A DNA stretch of 64,000 nt, taken from positions 62,001 through 126,000 of the forward strand of contig CAYUQO010000004.1 of the NCBI GenBank assembly GCA_964446945.1, written 5' to 3'. Source of the DNA: CAIYRG01 sp964446945 (GTDB taxonomy: Bacteria > Pseudomonadota > Alphaproteobacteria > Micropepsales > Micropepsaceae). A program made the position numbers and the translations under genes. The notes under the pieces were generated by a model. That model ran no database searches and was not told where the DNA came from. It worked only from the letters and a program-made list of their open reading frames with translations. How positions within the stretch are numbered: position 1 is the stretch's first letter; every line of letters begins with the position of its first letter. Of this stretch, positions 35,750-43,643 are shown one piece after another.

Positions 35750-36665
35750 CTCCGCGACCTATATCAAGCGCTGAGGTCTGTAACAATCTCGCGAACCGCG
35801 ATGTGACTTTTTCCGCCTCCTCATTGGTCATATGCACGCCATCGGACGTCCTGACCGATTCGCAGTCCGCGACGCGAATATAGGGGGCGGCGGGAAACTG
35901 CGCGCGGACCAGCCCGCGGAGGGACGCCTGGAGCGGCAAGTCGCATAGCTGGGGATTAATCGGGAGTTCGAAAAACACGACCGCTACTCCGCGCTTCTTC
36001 AGCGCTGCAATATCAGTTCCAAGCTCATTTGCCAGACGCTGCCGGCTAGCCGGTGTGAGGGATTTTTCATAGTCGTGCTTTTGGATGAGAAGCGCCTGCT
36101 GGAAGAGTGCTGAAGCATTTTGTAGCGGTACGTTCGAAGGCAAGGCTACGTCCGGTGTCGCTGACGATGGCGCAGAGTCACCAGAGTGGCGGAGAAATCT
36201 CAGGGATTCGCGCAACAAATTCACCCCGACGCTCGCCGGCCGGGCGCCGTCGCGCAAGCCAACCAGGTGCCTTCGGAGTTCGAACAGCGCTGGCCGCATG
36301 ACGGCATCATCGAAATATGGCGAAGAGTCCCGCTTGAGCACATTGGATTCGATCAGCACGATCCGGGGCCGCGTACCGGCCCGCAAAATGAGATTCAGAC
36401 CGTCAAACGCGCTTAGTCCTCCAAAGGAGAGGTTGAACACGTCGCGGGGAAGAAGATCATTATGGAGACGATCGCTGAGGGAAGAGCCCACAATCACGAT
36501 TTGCGCGTCGGGCCGTTCATACAAATATTTCTGTGCCGCGACATAATTCGCGATCCATTGATTCTCGGGGCGGCCGGTCAGACGAGGATAGGCGGCGCCC
36601 AAAATAGCGTCGTAGCCGAATAAAATAAGTAAACAGCTCAGGACGGAGCAAATCAGGAATCGCAT
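35733..36665 (-). CDS. Periplasmic SGNH/AlgJ-like partner of the MBOAT acyltransferase
   Basis: A 310-residue protein starting at ATG 36665, just after a GGGGGG Shine-Dalgarno-like run; the frame continues to 36719 without a site. The N-terminus MRFLICSVLSCLLILFGYDAIL is a signal anchor. SGNH-hydrolase-like motifs are visible: IVGSSLSDRL with the candidate Ser, FNLSFGG, and DGVHMTNEEA with the Asp-x-x-His pair. It would accept acetyl groups from the MBOAT protein and place them on the polymer, as AlgJ/AlgX or WssH-associated proteins do. Overall similarity to AlgJ is low. Confidence 0.75.
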   Translation of the reverse strand: MRFLICSVLSCLLILFGYDAILGAAYPRLTGRPENQWIANYVAAQKYLYERPDAQIVIVGSSLSDRLHNDLLPRDVFNLSFGGLSAFDGLNLILRAGTRPRIVLIESNVLKRDSSPYFDDAVMRPALFELRRHLVGLRDGARPASVGVNLLRESLRFLRHSGDSAPSSATPDVALPSNVPLQNASALFQQALLIQKHDYEKSLTPASRQRLANELGTDIAALKKRGVAVVFFELPINPQLCDLPLQASLRGLVRAQFPAAPYIRVADCESVRTSDGVHMTNEEAEKVTSRFARLLQTSALDIGRGGAGAL

Positions 36666-36722
36666 GGATACCCCCCTGCCCTGACGCCAGACACAATCGC
36701 ACATTGCGCCTGCGCTCACAAT

Positions 36723-36756
36723 GCAACGTTACCATGCCCAAGGGCATCAGCGTTGC
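36723..36756. repeat. Nested inverted repeat (hairpin or operator)
   Basis: Inner arms ATGCCC and GGGCAT flank an AA loop (36734-36747), and outer arms GCAACG (36723-36728) and CGTTGC (36751-36756) enclose them with a small asymmetric internal loop. The two levels of pairing in 34 nt are unlikely to be chance. It lies 58-91 bp upstream of the SGNH gene. It may be an operator or an attenuator; there is no T-run on either strand, so a terminator is unlikely. Confidence 0.4.
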
Positions 36757-36836
36757 GCCGATATCGTATCGCACAGCGGGCGCTTCGGTCTGAGACTGCA
36801 ATCATATCTGCGGCGACCGAGCGTTCCGCTGTGTTT

Positions 36837-37010
36837 ATGGCCCCGAGGTCCTCCCATGACTACCTCGAATTCGAAAGGCTTGGTGAGCTTCCCGGGCCGC
36901 TCACCCCGATGGATGCAATTTTCTCGGAGATAACTACTGCCATCCGGGCGATGCCGGACTCCGCGGCTCAGGCTCAGAACGAAGGGCTAAACAATGTCTG
37001 GCGGCTCTGA
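36837..37010 (+). CDS. Possible small protein, 57 residues
   Basis: A short plus-strand frame from ATG 36837 to TGA 37010, ending 36 nt before the GtrB-like gene. The peptide is acidic and soluble-looking (YLEFERLGELPGPLTPMDAI, then NEGLNNVWRL), with no recognised domain. It has no good ribosome site (CCGCTGTGTTT before the ATG). It could be a real leader gene of the plus-strand operon or chance coding. Confidence 0.25.
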   Translation: MAPRSSHDYLEFERLGELPGPLTPMDAIFSEITTAIRAMPDSAAQAQNEGLNNVWRL

Positions 37011-37046
37011 TATCTTTGCGCTAATTTGCTTTAGGAGGGTGAGGTA

Positions 37047-38015
37047 ATGGACGCCGTGCAGACGCGGGTCCGTTCGAAAATGACGCTGTCCGTCGTTACG
37101 ACGCTTTACTATTCGTCCCGCTATCTCGATGAATTCTGGCAGAGAATTCGCGCGGCGGCCGAACTCATTACACCTGATTTCGAACTGATCCTTGTAAATG
37201 ACGGTTCGCCGGACGACTCACTCCGCCATGCAGTCGGCATGCAGCAGACCGACAGCCGGATCATCATTGTCGATTTGTCCCGCAATTTCGGGCACCACCA
37301 GGCGATCATGACCGGCCTGGAAATGGCACGCGGCGATTTCGTGTTCCTGATTGACTCAGATTTGGAGGACCGCCCCGAATTCCTGTCGACGTTCTACGCC
37401 AGGATGCAGGAGCAACACTGCGACGTGGTCTACGGCTATCAAACTACGCGAAAGGGCGGAGCCGTCAGCCGCTGGGGCGGGTCTGTTTTTTATTGGCTCA
37501 CGAATCACATGAGCGACATCAAAATTCCCCCGAACGCGACCATGGCCCGCCTCATGACGCGCCGATATGTTGACAGTCTGCTGCAATTCCGGGAGCGGGA
37601 AATATCCCTGTTCGGACTCTGGGCCGCCGCCGGCTACGAACAGATCGGCGTACCGGTCGTCACGGCGTATAAAGGTGCGACATCGTACACCTTTGCCAAG
37701 CGCCTGGCGGTAGCGCTCAGACAGATAACCTCCTTTTCGAGTTTGCCATTGACACTGGCAGCAGTGATGGGCGCAGGCATTTCCGGAATTGCTTTCGTTG
37801 TCATGCTTTTTCTATTTGTCGATTGGCTTGCGGAAGGAAGTGCAGTGGCCGGGTGGCTGTCCATTATCGCGTCGATCTGGCTTCTAGGTGGCATGACTAT
37901 TTTCTTCATCGGCATGACGGGCTTATACGTCTCCAAGATCTTTATGGAAGTGAAGCAACGCCCGCATGCCATTGTCCGGCACATTTATCGCCGCGAAACC
38001 GTTGCTGCGGAGTGA
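37047..38015 (+). CDS. GtrB/DPM1-like glycosyltransferase family 2 with membrane anchor
   Basis: A 322-residue polyprenyl-phosphate glycosyltransferase-type GT2. SVVTTLYYSSRYLDEF starts the GT-A domain, ILVNDGSPDDSLR binds the nucleotide, and FLIDSDLEDRPEFL carries the DXD site. Two C-terminal membrane segments lie at about 230-255 and 265-290. GtrB-like enzymes move a sugar from its nucleotide onto undecaprenyl phosphate, which would then feed a periplasmic GT-C enzyme; the DEGYY membrane protein at 43644-45500 could be that partner (inference). A strong AGGAGG lies just upstream. Confidence 0.9.
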   Translation: MDAVQTRVRSKMTLSVVTTLYYSSRYLDEFWQRIRAAAELITPDFELILVNDGSPDDSLRHAVGMQQTDSRIIIVDLSRNFGHHQAIMTGLEMARGDFVFLIDSDLEDRPEFLSTFYARMQEQHCDVVYGYQTTRKGGAVSRWGGSVFYWLTNHMSDIKIPPNATMARLMTRRYVDSLLQFREREISLFGLWAAAGYEQIGVPVVTAYKGATSYTFAKRLAVALRQITSFSSLPLTLAAVMGAGISGIAFVVMLFLFVDWLAEGSAVAGWLSIIASIWLLGGMTIFFIGMTGLYVSKIFMEVKQRPHAIVRHIYRRETVAAE

Positions 38016-38065
38016 CGGGTCCGCCGTTCCCGGAGACAGGGCCAGCCTCTGCTTAGCCGCGGCAA

Positions 38066-38704
38066 ATGCCGTCCGCTAGAGTGACCGGCTTCAGGCCAAG
38101 CCTGGTCTATCGAAGCAAACTAGCTTACGAATTGGTTATGCTCGGCCTTTATGGGCGGCACTACCGGGCCCGGTATGAAACGATTGCGGCGCTTATCCCG
38201 GATCACGCCAGCGTGGTCGAATTGTGCTGCGGGCCAGGAATTCTTTATGACCGTTTTCTCAGGCCAAGGGCGGTGAATTATCTCGGATTGGATATCAATC
38301 CGGGATTCGTCCGGTCTCTGTCGCGGCGCGGTATCCAGAGCGAAGTGTGGGACCTGCGAATCGAGCGGCCACTGCCAACCGCAGACTACGTCGTCATGCA
38401 GGCAAGCCTTTATCACTTCTTGCCTGCCGCGCATTCGATCATCGCCCGAATGCTGGCTGCCGCCCGGAAGCAGGTCATCGTAGCCGAACCGATTCGAAAT
38501 CTCGCTTCCTCGGATATCGCGATCGTCGCATACATCGCCCGAAAGCTGACGAACGCCGGCGCGGGCGCATCACATAACCGCTTCGCAGAGCGAGCTCTGG
38601 ACGACCTCGCGCAGCGTTTCGGCGATCATTTTTGCCGGTCATTTCTCGCGCCTGGCGGCCGGGAAAAAATTTATGTCTTCGATAAAGTCTCGCGTCCGCA
38701 ATGA
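38066..38704 (+). CDS. Class I SAM-dependent methyltransferase
   Basis: A 212-residue methyltransferase. The SAM motif is SVVELCCGPGILYDRFL near residue 48, followed by NYLGLDINPGFV and the PTADYVVMQASLYHF block that resembles the catalytic region of small-molecule methyltransferases. It overlaps the next gene by ATGA (38701-38704) and follows the GtrB-like gene by 50 nt. The paired arrangement with a second methyltransferase suggests two methylations of the same glycan or lipid intermediate, but substrates are unknown. Confidence 0.82.
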   Translation: MPSARVTGFRPSLVYRSKLAYELVMLGLYGRHYRARYETIAALIPDHASVVELCCGPGILYDRFLRPRAVNYLGLDINPGFVRSLSRRGIQSEVWDLRIERPLPTADYVVMQASLYHFLPAAHSIIARMLAAARKQVIVAEPIRNLASSDIAIVAYIARKLTNAGAGASHNRFAERALDDLAQRFGDHFCRSFLAPGGREKIYVFDKVSRPQ

Positions 38705-39423
38705 AGCCGGCCGCCTACCGGATCATGGAGGAGAGCGAGGACACCTATTGGTGGTATCGGGCAAGACGAGACATTATTTCTCACCTCATCCTGCGGACGA
38801 TCCCTGCCGGAGAGTTGATCGTCGATTACGGTTCGGGGACGGGCGGGACATCCGCTCTGTTGCAGGATTTGGGATACAGGGTCCTCGCTGCCGACATTTC
38901 GGACGAGGCGCTGGCAAAGTGCAAACTGCGCGGGCTTTCCACCATTGATCTGACAGAAAGATCTCTGGACGACTGTTCTGCCGATTGCATCCTCGCCGGA
39001 GACGTTTTGGAACACGTGAAGGACGACGTGGAGCTGCTCAAAACTTTCCGCCGCGCGCTGCGGCCCAATGGAACGCTGATCGTAACTGTGCCCGCATATG
39101 AATTCCTTTGGAGCGGCGAAGATTACGTTTCCGACCATTGGCGGCGCTATACCCGCCGCCGATTGAAGCAACAGATCCGCTCGGCGGGTTTCGAATGTGT
39201 CTGGTGCAGCTACTACAACACTCTGCTATTCCCGGCCGTGCTGCTGACGACGCTCGCAAAGCGCGTATTTTTTCCAAGAGAAATGTACAGCAGCAACGTC
39301 AAGCCTCTCACCCGCTGGCAAAATCAAGTGCTCTACCGTGTCTTTGCATCCGAAGGGCATTTGCTGAAGCCACTCCGGTTCCCCCTTGGCGCCAGCCTTA
39401 TCGCAGTCGCCCGAAAGATTTAA
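38701..39423 (+). CDS. Class I SAM-dependent methyltransferase
   Basis: A 240-residue methyltransferase of the UbiG/Methyltransf_23 kind. It begins with a WWYRARRDII motif, has LIVDYGSGTGGTSALLQDL as motif I, AADISDEALAKCK, and the post-I segment ILAGDVLEHVKDDVELLKTF. The C-terminal YTRRRLKQQIRSAGF and a hydrophobic stretch near 165-185 suggest membrane association, as seen in relatives encoded beside GtrB-like enzymes. Methylation target is unknown. Confidence 0.85.
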   Translation: MKPAAYRIMEESEDTYWWYRARRDIISHLILRTIPAGELIVDYGSGTGGTSALLQDLGYRVLAADISDEALAKCKLRGLSTIDLTERSLDDCSADCILAGDVLEHVKDDVELLKTFRRALRPNGTLIVTVPAYEFLWSGEDYVSDHWRRYTRRRLKQQIRSAGFECVWCSYYNTLLFPAVLLTTLAKRVFFPREMYSSNVKPLTRWQNQVLYRVFASEGHLLKPLRFPLGASLIAVARKI

Positions 39424-39601
39424 TTTCTTCGAATGACTGCATTCAGAGCCAGTGCGCGCTTGAATGCGGACTCGACTCACGCGGCAGGACCACTCGCGAG
39501 ATGGTTTTGAGCGTTGCCCCAGGTTCTACACTGCGGCTATCGTGTCTGCGTAAGCGCAATCACCTACTCACGGATACCCTCGTAACCCTTAAGTCCATCG
39601 T

Positions 39602-41089
39602 ATGCCAGACAAGTCTTTCATTGGCCGATTTAGTTCATCTGTCCGGCGCCGCCGGCGCGTGGCTTCAGTTTTTCTGTATGGCTCCATCAATTTCCTGCCG
39701 AGGCTGACCTCCGGACTGCTCGCGATCTTCTACGCGCGGGTATTTGCTGCCGCAGAGTATGGGAATTATGGCGTTTTTGCCGCGGTGATCTACCTGCTGA
39801 TCATGGCAATGGATTTTGGAATTTCATCAGCGGTACTGCGGAACTTTTACGCCGCACGGAATCAATCGCGGGAATACCTTGCCTCGATTGTTCTAAGCGC
39901 GCGCGTCCTTACTCTGGCGGTGTTACCTCTTTTTGCAGTGTTGCTTTACGTGTCCTGGGGCGCGCTGGGTGTTCGTTTTACGCAGGTCTGGATATTTGGT
40001 TCGGCGCTGCTTGTTATCGCGTATCTCGGCCGGGCCATGGATATGCAGGCGACCGTCTGCAGGGCATTGGAGCAACCGACTTATTTTGCTGCTGGGCAAG
40101 CCGCACAAGCGCTCGTCTCCACTCTGTCCGGGATCGGGCTGGTGTTCCTGCTACGGCTCGGCGTCGGGGGGGCCCTGCTGGCGATGATAATTGGGCAATC
40201 AGCCAGTGTGATTACTTACGAGATTCTGCTCAGAAAAACGCTCCGCTGCACGGATGCGCGTTTCGATTGGCCGGCCATCAGGGAGTGCCTGTCTTTCGGC
40301 TTGCCGCTTGTACCCGACCGCATTGCCATTTGGGCTCGCTTGCTGGCCATGCGCCCGATACTCGCTCAGCTGGTCTCGTTATCTGCTGCCGGGCTTTTCT
40401 CTTTGGCATCGGCAGTTGCGGTTCTCCCAAACCTTGTCACTTCTGCGATCGATCTTGCGCTTACGCCGATATACTTCCGCCAAAGAGAGGCCGGCGACCC
40501 GGTAACCTTCCATTCGAAAAACATGGATTTCGGCGCTATATATGCCGCGTCGATGCTGCCGATTTGGACCGTGGCAGTGTTGTTTTGTCCGGAGTTCATC
40601 CGAACGCTCGCCGCGCCGAGATTCGCAGGTGCAATTCCTGTGACTGCGATCCTGCTTTGCGCGAGCTTCGTCCGCTTTCAGATTCCGTTCCTACTGCGCC
40701 AAATTCAATTCCTTAAAAGGACGGGGCTGCAGCCTGCGATTACCGTTCCATGGAGTCTTGCTGCCGTCATTTTGACCGCGGTGGTTTGCCGACAATACGG
40801 AATTACCTCTGCCGCCTGGATTACCTTTGCCGCGGATTTCGGCATTCTGATCTCAACTGGTTGGGTAGTTCAACGGCATGAGCGTATCGGATATCCCATG
40901 CTTACAGGAATACTGTTTTCCATTTTTCTTGCAGCTCTGGCGGAGTGGGTGGCCATCACGGGAACCGCGCAAGAAAGCTGGGCCGTGATCTTCGCGAAAG
41001 CGACATTAACGGGACTGGTGACTGCTGCCTCCCTTTCGATTTGGATTTGGCCCAAAAGAGGTTTGATTCTGGAACTCGCGAGCCGTTAG
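39602..41089 (+). CDS. Wzx-type oligosaccharide flippase
   Basis: A 495-residue membrane protein of the polysaccharide transporter (MATE/MVF) class with about 12-14 segments. The N-terminal FLYGSINFLPRLTSGLLAIF and FAAAEYGNYGVFAAVIYLL are typical of Wzx/RfbX-type flippases. It would move lipid-linked repeat units to the periplasm for the Wzy-like polymerase at 7825-9144, which is 30 kb away. It ends 55 nt before the left end of the IS element. The 178-nt gap before it holds nothing that I recognise. Confidence 0.88.
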   Translation: MPDKSFIGRFSSSVRRRRRVASVFLYGSINFLPRLTSGLLAIFYARVFAAAEYGNYGVFAAVIYLLIMAMDFGISSAVLRNFYAARNQSREYLASIVLSARVLTLAVLPLFAVLLYVSWGALGVRFTQVWIFGSALLVIAYLGRAMDMQATVCRALEQPTYFAAGQAAQALVSTLSGIGLVFLLRLGVGGALLAMIIGQSASVITYEILLRKTLRCTDARFDWPAIRECLSFGLPLVPDRIAIWARLLAMRPILAQLVSLSAAGLFSLASAVAVLPNLVTSAIDLALTPIYFRQREAGDPVTFHSKNMDFGAIYAASMLPIWTVAVLFCPEFIRTLAAPRFAGAIPVTAILLCASFVRFQIPFLLRQIQFLKRTGLQPAITVPWSLAAVILTAVVCRQYGITSAAWITFAADFGILISTGWVVQRHERIGYPMLTGILFSIFLAALAEWVAITGTAQESWAVIFAKATLTGLVTAASLSIWIWPKRGLILELASR

Positions 41090-41140
41090 CCCTCGGCTGC
41101 CGAAGGCGCGAGCACCACGTTTTTCCAACAATTCCTAGCG

Positions 41141-41144
41141 CGGA
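41141..41144. repeat. Left target-site duplication of the IS3-family element (CGGA)
   Basis: CGGA here and CGGA at 42424-42427 directly flank the element's inverted ends. A 4-bp duplication is characteristic of the IS407 group of IS3. Confidence 0.85.
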
Positions 41145-41209
41145 TGACCTGAGCCCTGAACTTCCTCCAGATTTGGGTAGAGTCCGGGTCCTTGGAAGGG
41201 GTACGGACG

Positions 41210-41476
41210 ATGAAGCGTTCGCGGTTCACAGAAGAGCAGATCATTGGGATTTTGCGCGAGCACGATGCGGGGATGAAGACCGCAGATTTGTGCCGCAAGC
41301 ACGGGATCAGCAGCGCAACATTTTTCAAGTGGAAAGCGAAGTTCGGCGGAATGGACGTGTCGGATGCGCGCCGGCTAAGGGCCCTTGAAGAAGAGAACCG
41401 CAAGCTGAAGAAGCTGTTGGCCGAGACGATGCTCGACGTTGCCATGCTGAAAGATCTCAATTCAAAAAAATGGTAA
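41210..41476 (+). CDS. IS3-family transposase OrfA
   Basis: An 88-residue OrfA from ATG 41210, with a transposase-8 helix-turn-helix (RFTEEQIIGILREHDAG, then RKHGISSATFFKWKAKFGG) and a C-terminal leucine-zipper-like coiled coil (LRALEEENRKLKKLLAET). It binds the element's ends. It ends at TAA 41474-41476, overlapping the orfB start, so an OrfAB fusion would arise by frameshifting. Confidence 0.95.
   Translation: MKRSRFTEEQIIGILREHDAGMKTADLCRKHGISSATFFKWKAKFGGMDVSDARRLRALEEENRKLKKLLAETMLDVAMLKDLNSKKW
41464..41470 (+). promoter_or_regulatory. Probable -1 ribosomal frameshift site (A7) joining orfA and orfB
   Basis: Seven A residues at 41464-41470 lie just before the orfA stop, and orfB is in the -1 frame relative to orfA. 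IS3 elements make OrfAB transposase by -1 slippage on such A-rich runs. The orfB ATG at 41470 also overlaps the run. Confidence 0.75.
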
Positions 41477-42405
41477 CGCCCGCTGCCAGGCGGCAGGCTG
41501 TGGCGCACGTCTGTTCGGCGTATGAGGTGAGCCAGCGGCGGGCGTGCCGGACGATCGGTACCGAGCGGACGTCGATTCGCTATCGCAGCATTCGTCCGGA
41601 TGACGAGGTGCTGCGCAGCCGCCTTCGCGAACTCGCCGCGCAACGTCGCCGGTTCGGTTACCGGCGCCTTCTGGTGTTGATCCGCCGTGAGGGCTTGAAC
41701 GTGAACCATAAGAAGCTGAGGCGCCTTTATCGCGAAGAGCGGCTGCAGGTGCGACGGCGTGGTGGTCGCAAGAGAGCGCTCGGCACAAGGGCCCCAATGG
41801 CGATCCCGCAGGGGCCAAATCAGCGCTGGTCACTGGATTTTCTGAGCGACCAACTCAGCGACAGCCGCAGGTTCCGCATCCTTGCGGTCGTGGATGACTT
41901 CACGCGGGAATGCCTCGCACTGGTGGCGGACTCGTCACTCTCCGGTGCGCGTGTCGGCCGTGAACTTGACCTCATCGTCGAACGACGCGGCAAACCCCGA
42001 TCGATTGTCAGCGACAACGGTACGGAACTGACCAGCATGGCGATCTTGAATTGGTCTCAGAAGTCATGCGTCGGGTGGCATTACATCGCGCCAGGCAAAC
42101 CGACACAGAACGCCTTTATCGAGAGCTTCAACGGACGGCTGCGTGATGAGCTGCTGAACGAAACACTGTTTGCATCCCTGGATCACGCCCGGGAAGCACT
42201 CGCCGATTGGAAGTTCGATTACAATAACGTCAGGCCGCATAGCGCTCTCAAGAACGTCGCGCCCGCGATCTATGCCATGCTCATCGATCCCGTGAAGCAA
42301 CGGGTCGGGTCGCTTGAGCTGCCGAGGGGCTCCGCTCCCCGACCCGTTGCACCACCGAGCCGAGAAGGCTCAAATGACGTCGGGACTCTTCTTCAATTCG
42401 GATGA
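41470..42405 (+). CDS. IS3-family transposase OrfB (DDE catalytic subunit)
   Basis: A 311-residue transposase catalytic region. An N-terminal HTH_21 part (RRRFGYRRLLVLIRREGLNVNHKK is split around 52-75) precedes the rve integrase core: D in QRWSLDFLSD, D in IVSDNGTELTS, and E in NAFIESFNGRLRDE. The spacing matches the DD(35)E rule by eye. It is the frame fused to OrfA by -1 slippage, and its C-terminus runs into the right inverted repeat. No internal stop was seen. Confidence 0.95.
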   Translation: MVTPAARRQAVAHVCSAYEVSQRRACRTIGTERTSIRYRSIRPDDEVLRSRLRELAAQRRRFGYRRLLVLIRREGLNVNHKKLRRLYREERLQVRRRGGRKRALGTRAPMAIPQGPNQRWSLDFLSDQLSDSRRFRILAVVDDFTRECLALVADSSLSGARVGRELDLIVERRGKPRSIVSDNGTELTSMAILNWSQKSCVGWHYIAPGKPTQNAFIESFNGRLRDELLNETLFASLDHAREALADWKFDYNNVRPHSALKNVAPAIYAMLIDPVKQRVGSLELPRGSAPRPVAPPSREGSNDVGTLLQFG

Positions 42406-42423
42406 AAGAGGGGGCTCAGGTCA

Positions 42424-42427
42424 CGGA
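42424..42427. repeat. Right target-site duplication of the IS3-family element (CGGA)
   Basis: Matches 41141-41144 exactly and abuts the right inverted repeat. The 150 nt between here and the sulfotransferase stop contain no gene that I can recognise. Confidence 0.85.
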
Positions 42428-42576
42428 CAATATGGATTTTCCCGGGCTCTATTTTGCGGATGGCGGCTGATCATGCTGCCGGCGAGCAGTGCGGATGCAA
42501 CCAACTCAGGCTGTCGTGAGCTGCCGTCGATCGAATCACTCATAAGCAGCCTCGGCTGTTCAGCGCCTGCCAAACC

Positions 42577-43536
42577 TCATGACATTACCTTGTCCACGCC
42601 GATTGTGGTCTTGCGCCTATCCCCTTTTCCATCTCGCCAAACGTCGAGCGATTCGCCCAGCACCGCCTCGAGCTTTTTTATATCGGCGGCGAAATAGTCC
42701 CGTAACTCGTCCTCGATAGACTCGCTTATGTTGGGTCGTTCAGCGACGCGCATACCAACCACATATCGCGAAAAAATACCGAGGCGGAGACCATGCCTTC
42801 GGCTGAGCTCGCGAAGAAGTACGATTGCGGGCCGAATCAGCCTGGGTGGCTGACTGATGAAACGATGAATGGCCAAATGGCTAGGCCATTGATTGGCGTT
42901 GACGCGCTCGAACTTCGTTCTCCCGTCAAAAGGAAGCCCCAAGAAATGTAATACTTTTTGGAACTCGGTTACCGGCTCAGAAAAGAACCGCTCGTACAGA
43001 AGCACGAGTATTTGGCTTTTTGGAACAATCTTGAATAACCGCTCAATTTGTTCTGAGAACTTGCATATCTTGCCATATAGTAGTTGCTCCGGTTCGGAAC
43101 AGTGTAAGGGAATATTCCGGCCCCTTGCACGGTCCTCCTGAGCGCGCCAAGCCTCTTGGAAATCGCTGATGTTTTCGACAAAACCGGCCATCTGCTGTGC
43201 GTGCAGTGAGCGAACCACCTCGATTGGATTACGCAGAATGACGATGAATTTAGCGTCCGGGCGAACTTTCATAATCTCCCGGACCGCGTCGCGTGAGTAA
43301 AGATACCAAACGGATGCTTCGCCGGTGACTGCTTCTTCCGGTGCTCCGGAAAACAGTTTCAAATAAGTCTCGGCATCCTGCACCCTGCGCTGACTCGGAA
43401 AGTCCTTCGCGAAGAAATGAGGCTCCTTGATTGGCGAAACATATGCTGAAGGATGCGCTGAAAGATATTCATAAAGAGAGGTCGTTCCACATTTCGGCGC
43501 ACCAACGATATAAAAGTCCGGATACTGTGAAGCCAT
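42577..43536 (-). CDS. Sulfotransferase (PAPS-dependent)
   Basis: A 319-residue sulfotransferase-fold protein. The 5'-phosphosulfate loop is VGAPKCGTTSLYEYL (about 11-25), and the 3'-phosphate motif is FIVILRNPIEVVRSLHAQQ with R102 and S110. These are the defining PAPS-binding elements of the family, which includes NodH-like and heparan sulfotransferases. In this setting it probably sulfates a sugar of the exopolysaccharide. It is 107 nt upstream of nothing transcribed in the same direction except the IS, and follows the GT-C-like gene on the minus strand. PAPS-synthesis genes are not here. Confidence 0.9.
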   Translation of the reverse strand: MASQYPDFYIVGAPKCGTTSLYEYLSAHPSAYVSPIKEPHFFAKDFPSQRRVQDAETYLKLFSGAPEEAVTGEASVWYLYSRDAVREIMKVRPDAKFIVILRNPIEVVRSLHAQQMAGFVENISDFQEAWRAQEDRARGRNIPLHCSEPEQLLYGKICKFSEQIERLFKIVPKSQILVLLYERFFSEPVTEFQKVLHFLGLPFDGRTKFERVNANQWPSHLAIHRFISQPPRLIRPAIVLLRELSRRHGLRLGIFSRYVVGMRVAERPNISESIEDELRDYFAADIKKLEAVLGESLDVWRDGKGDRRKTTIGVDKVMS

Positions 43537-43643
43537 TTAGTGCGCCTGCTCTCTTTGGTTCGCATCTCCTGTTGCGAGACATGGATACTATCTGATGCTC
43601 GCGGCCGGATGCCAATGCCATTTCGACCCGCGCCTTTCGTCGG

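Larger units (their letters stand above)
36666..37046. other. Divergent intergenic region between SGNH/MBOAT and GtrB-like genes
   Basis: A 381-nt stretch separating minus- and plus-strand transcripts. It holds a nested inverted repeat (36723-36756), a doubtful 57-codon ORF (36837-37010) and a strong Shine-Dalgarno (TTAGGAGGGTGAGGTA) directly before the ATG at 37047. No clear -10/-35 pair was identified in either direction. Confidence 0.5.
41145..42423 (+). mobile_element. Intact IS3-family insertion sequence (IS407-like group), 1279 bp
   Basis: The element is bounded by imperfect inverted repeats whose first 12 bases are identical: TGACCTGAGCCC at 41145-41156 and its reverse complement at 42412-42423. 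It is flanked by a 4-bp direct repeat (CGGA). Inside are overlapping orfA and orfB with a poly-A frameshift site. Catalytic residues are intact. The insertion lies between the converging ends of the wzx and sulfotransferase genes, so it does not break an obvious gene. The exact duplication and intact ORFs suggest a fairly recent insertion. Confidence 0.95.

Noticed and set aside
41090..42576. Gene disrupted by the IS element
   Set aside because: Removing the IS and one CGGA copy joins the end of wzx to the end of the sulfotransferase gene, with no coding frame identified across the junction.
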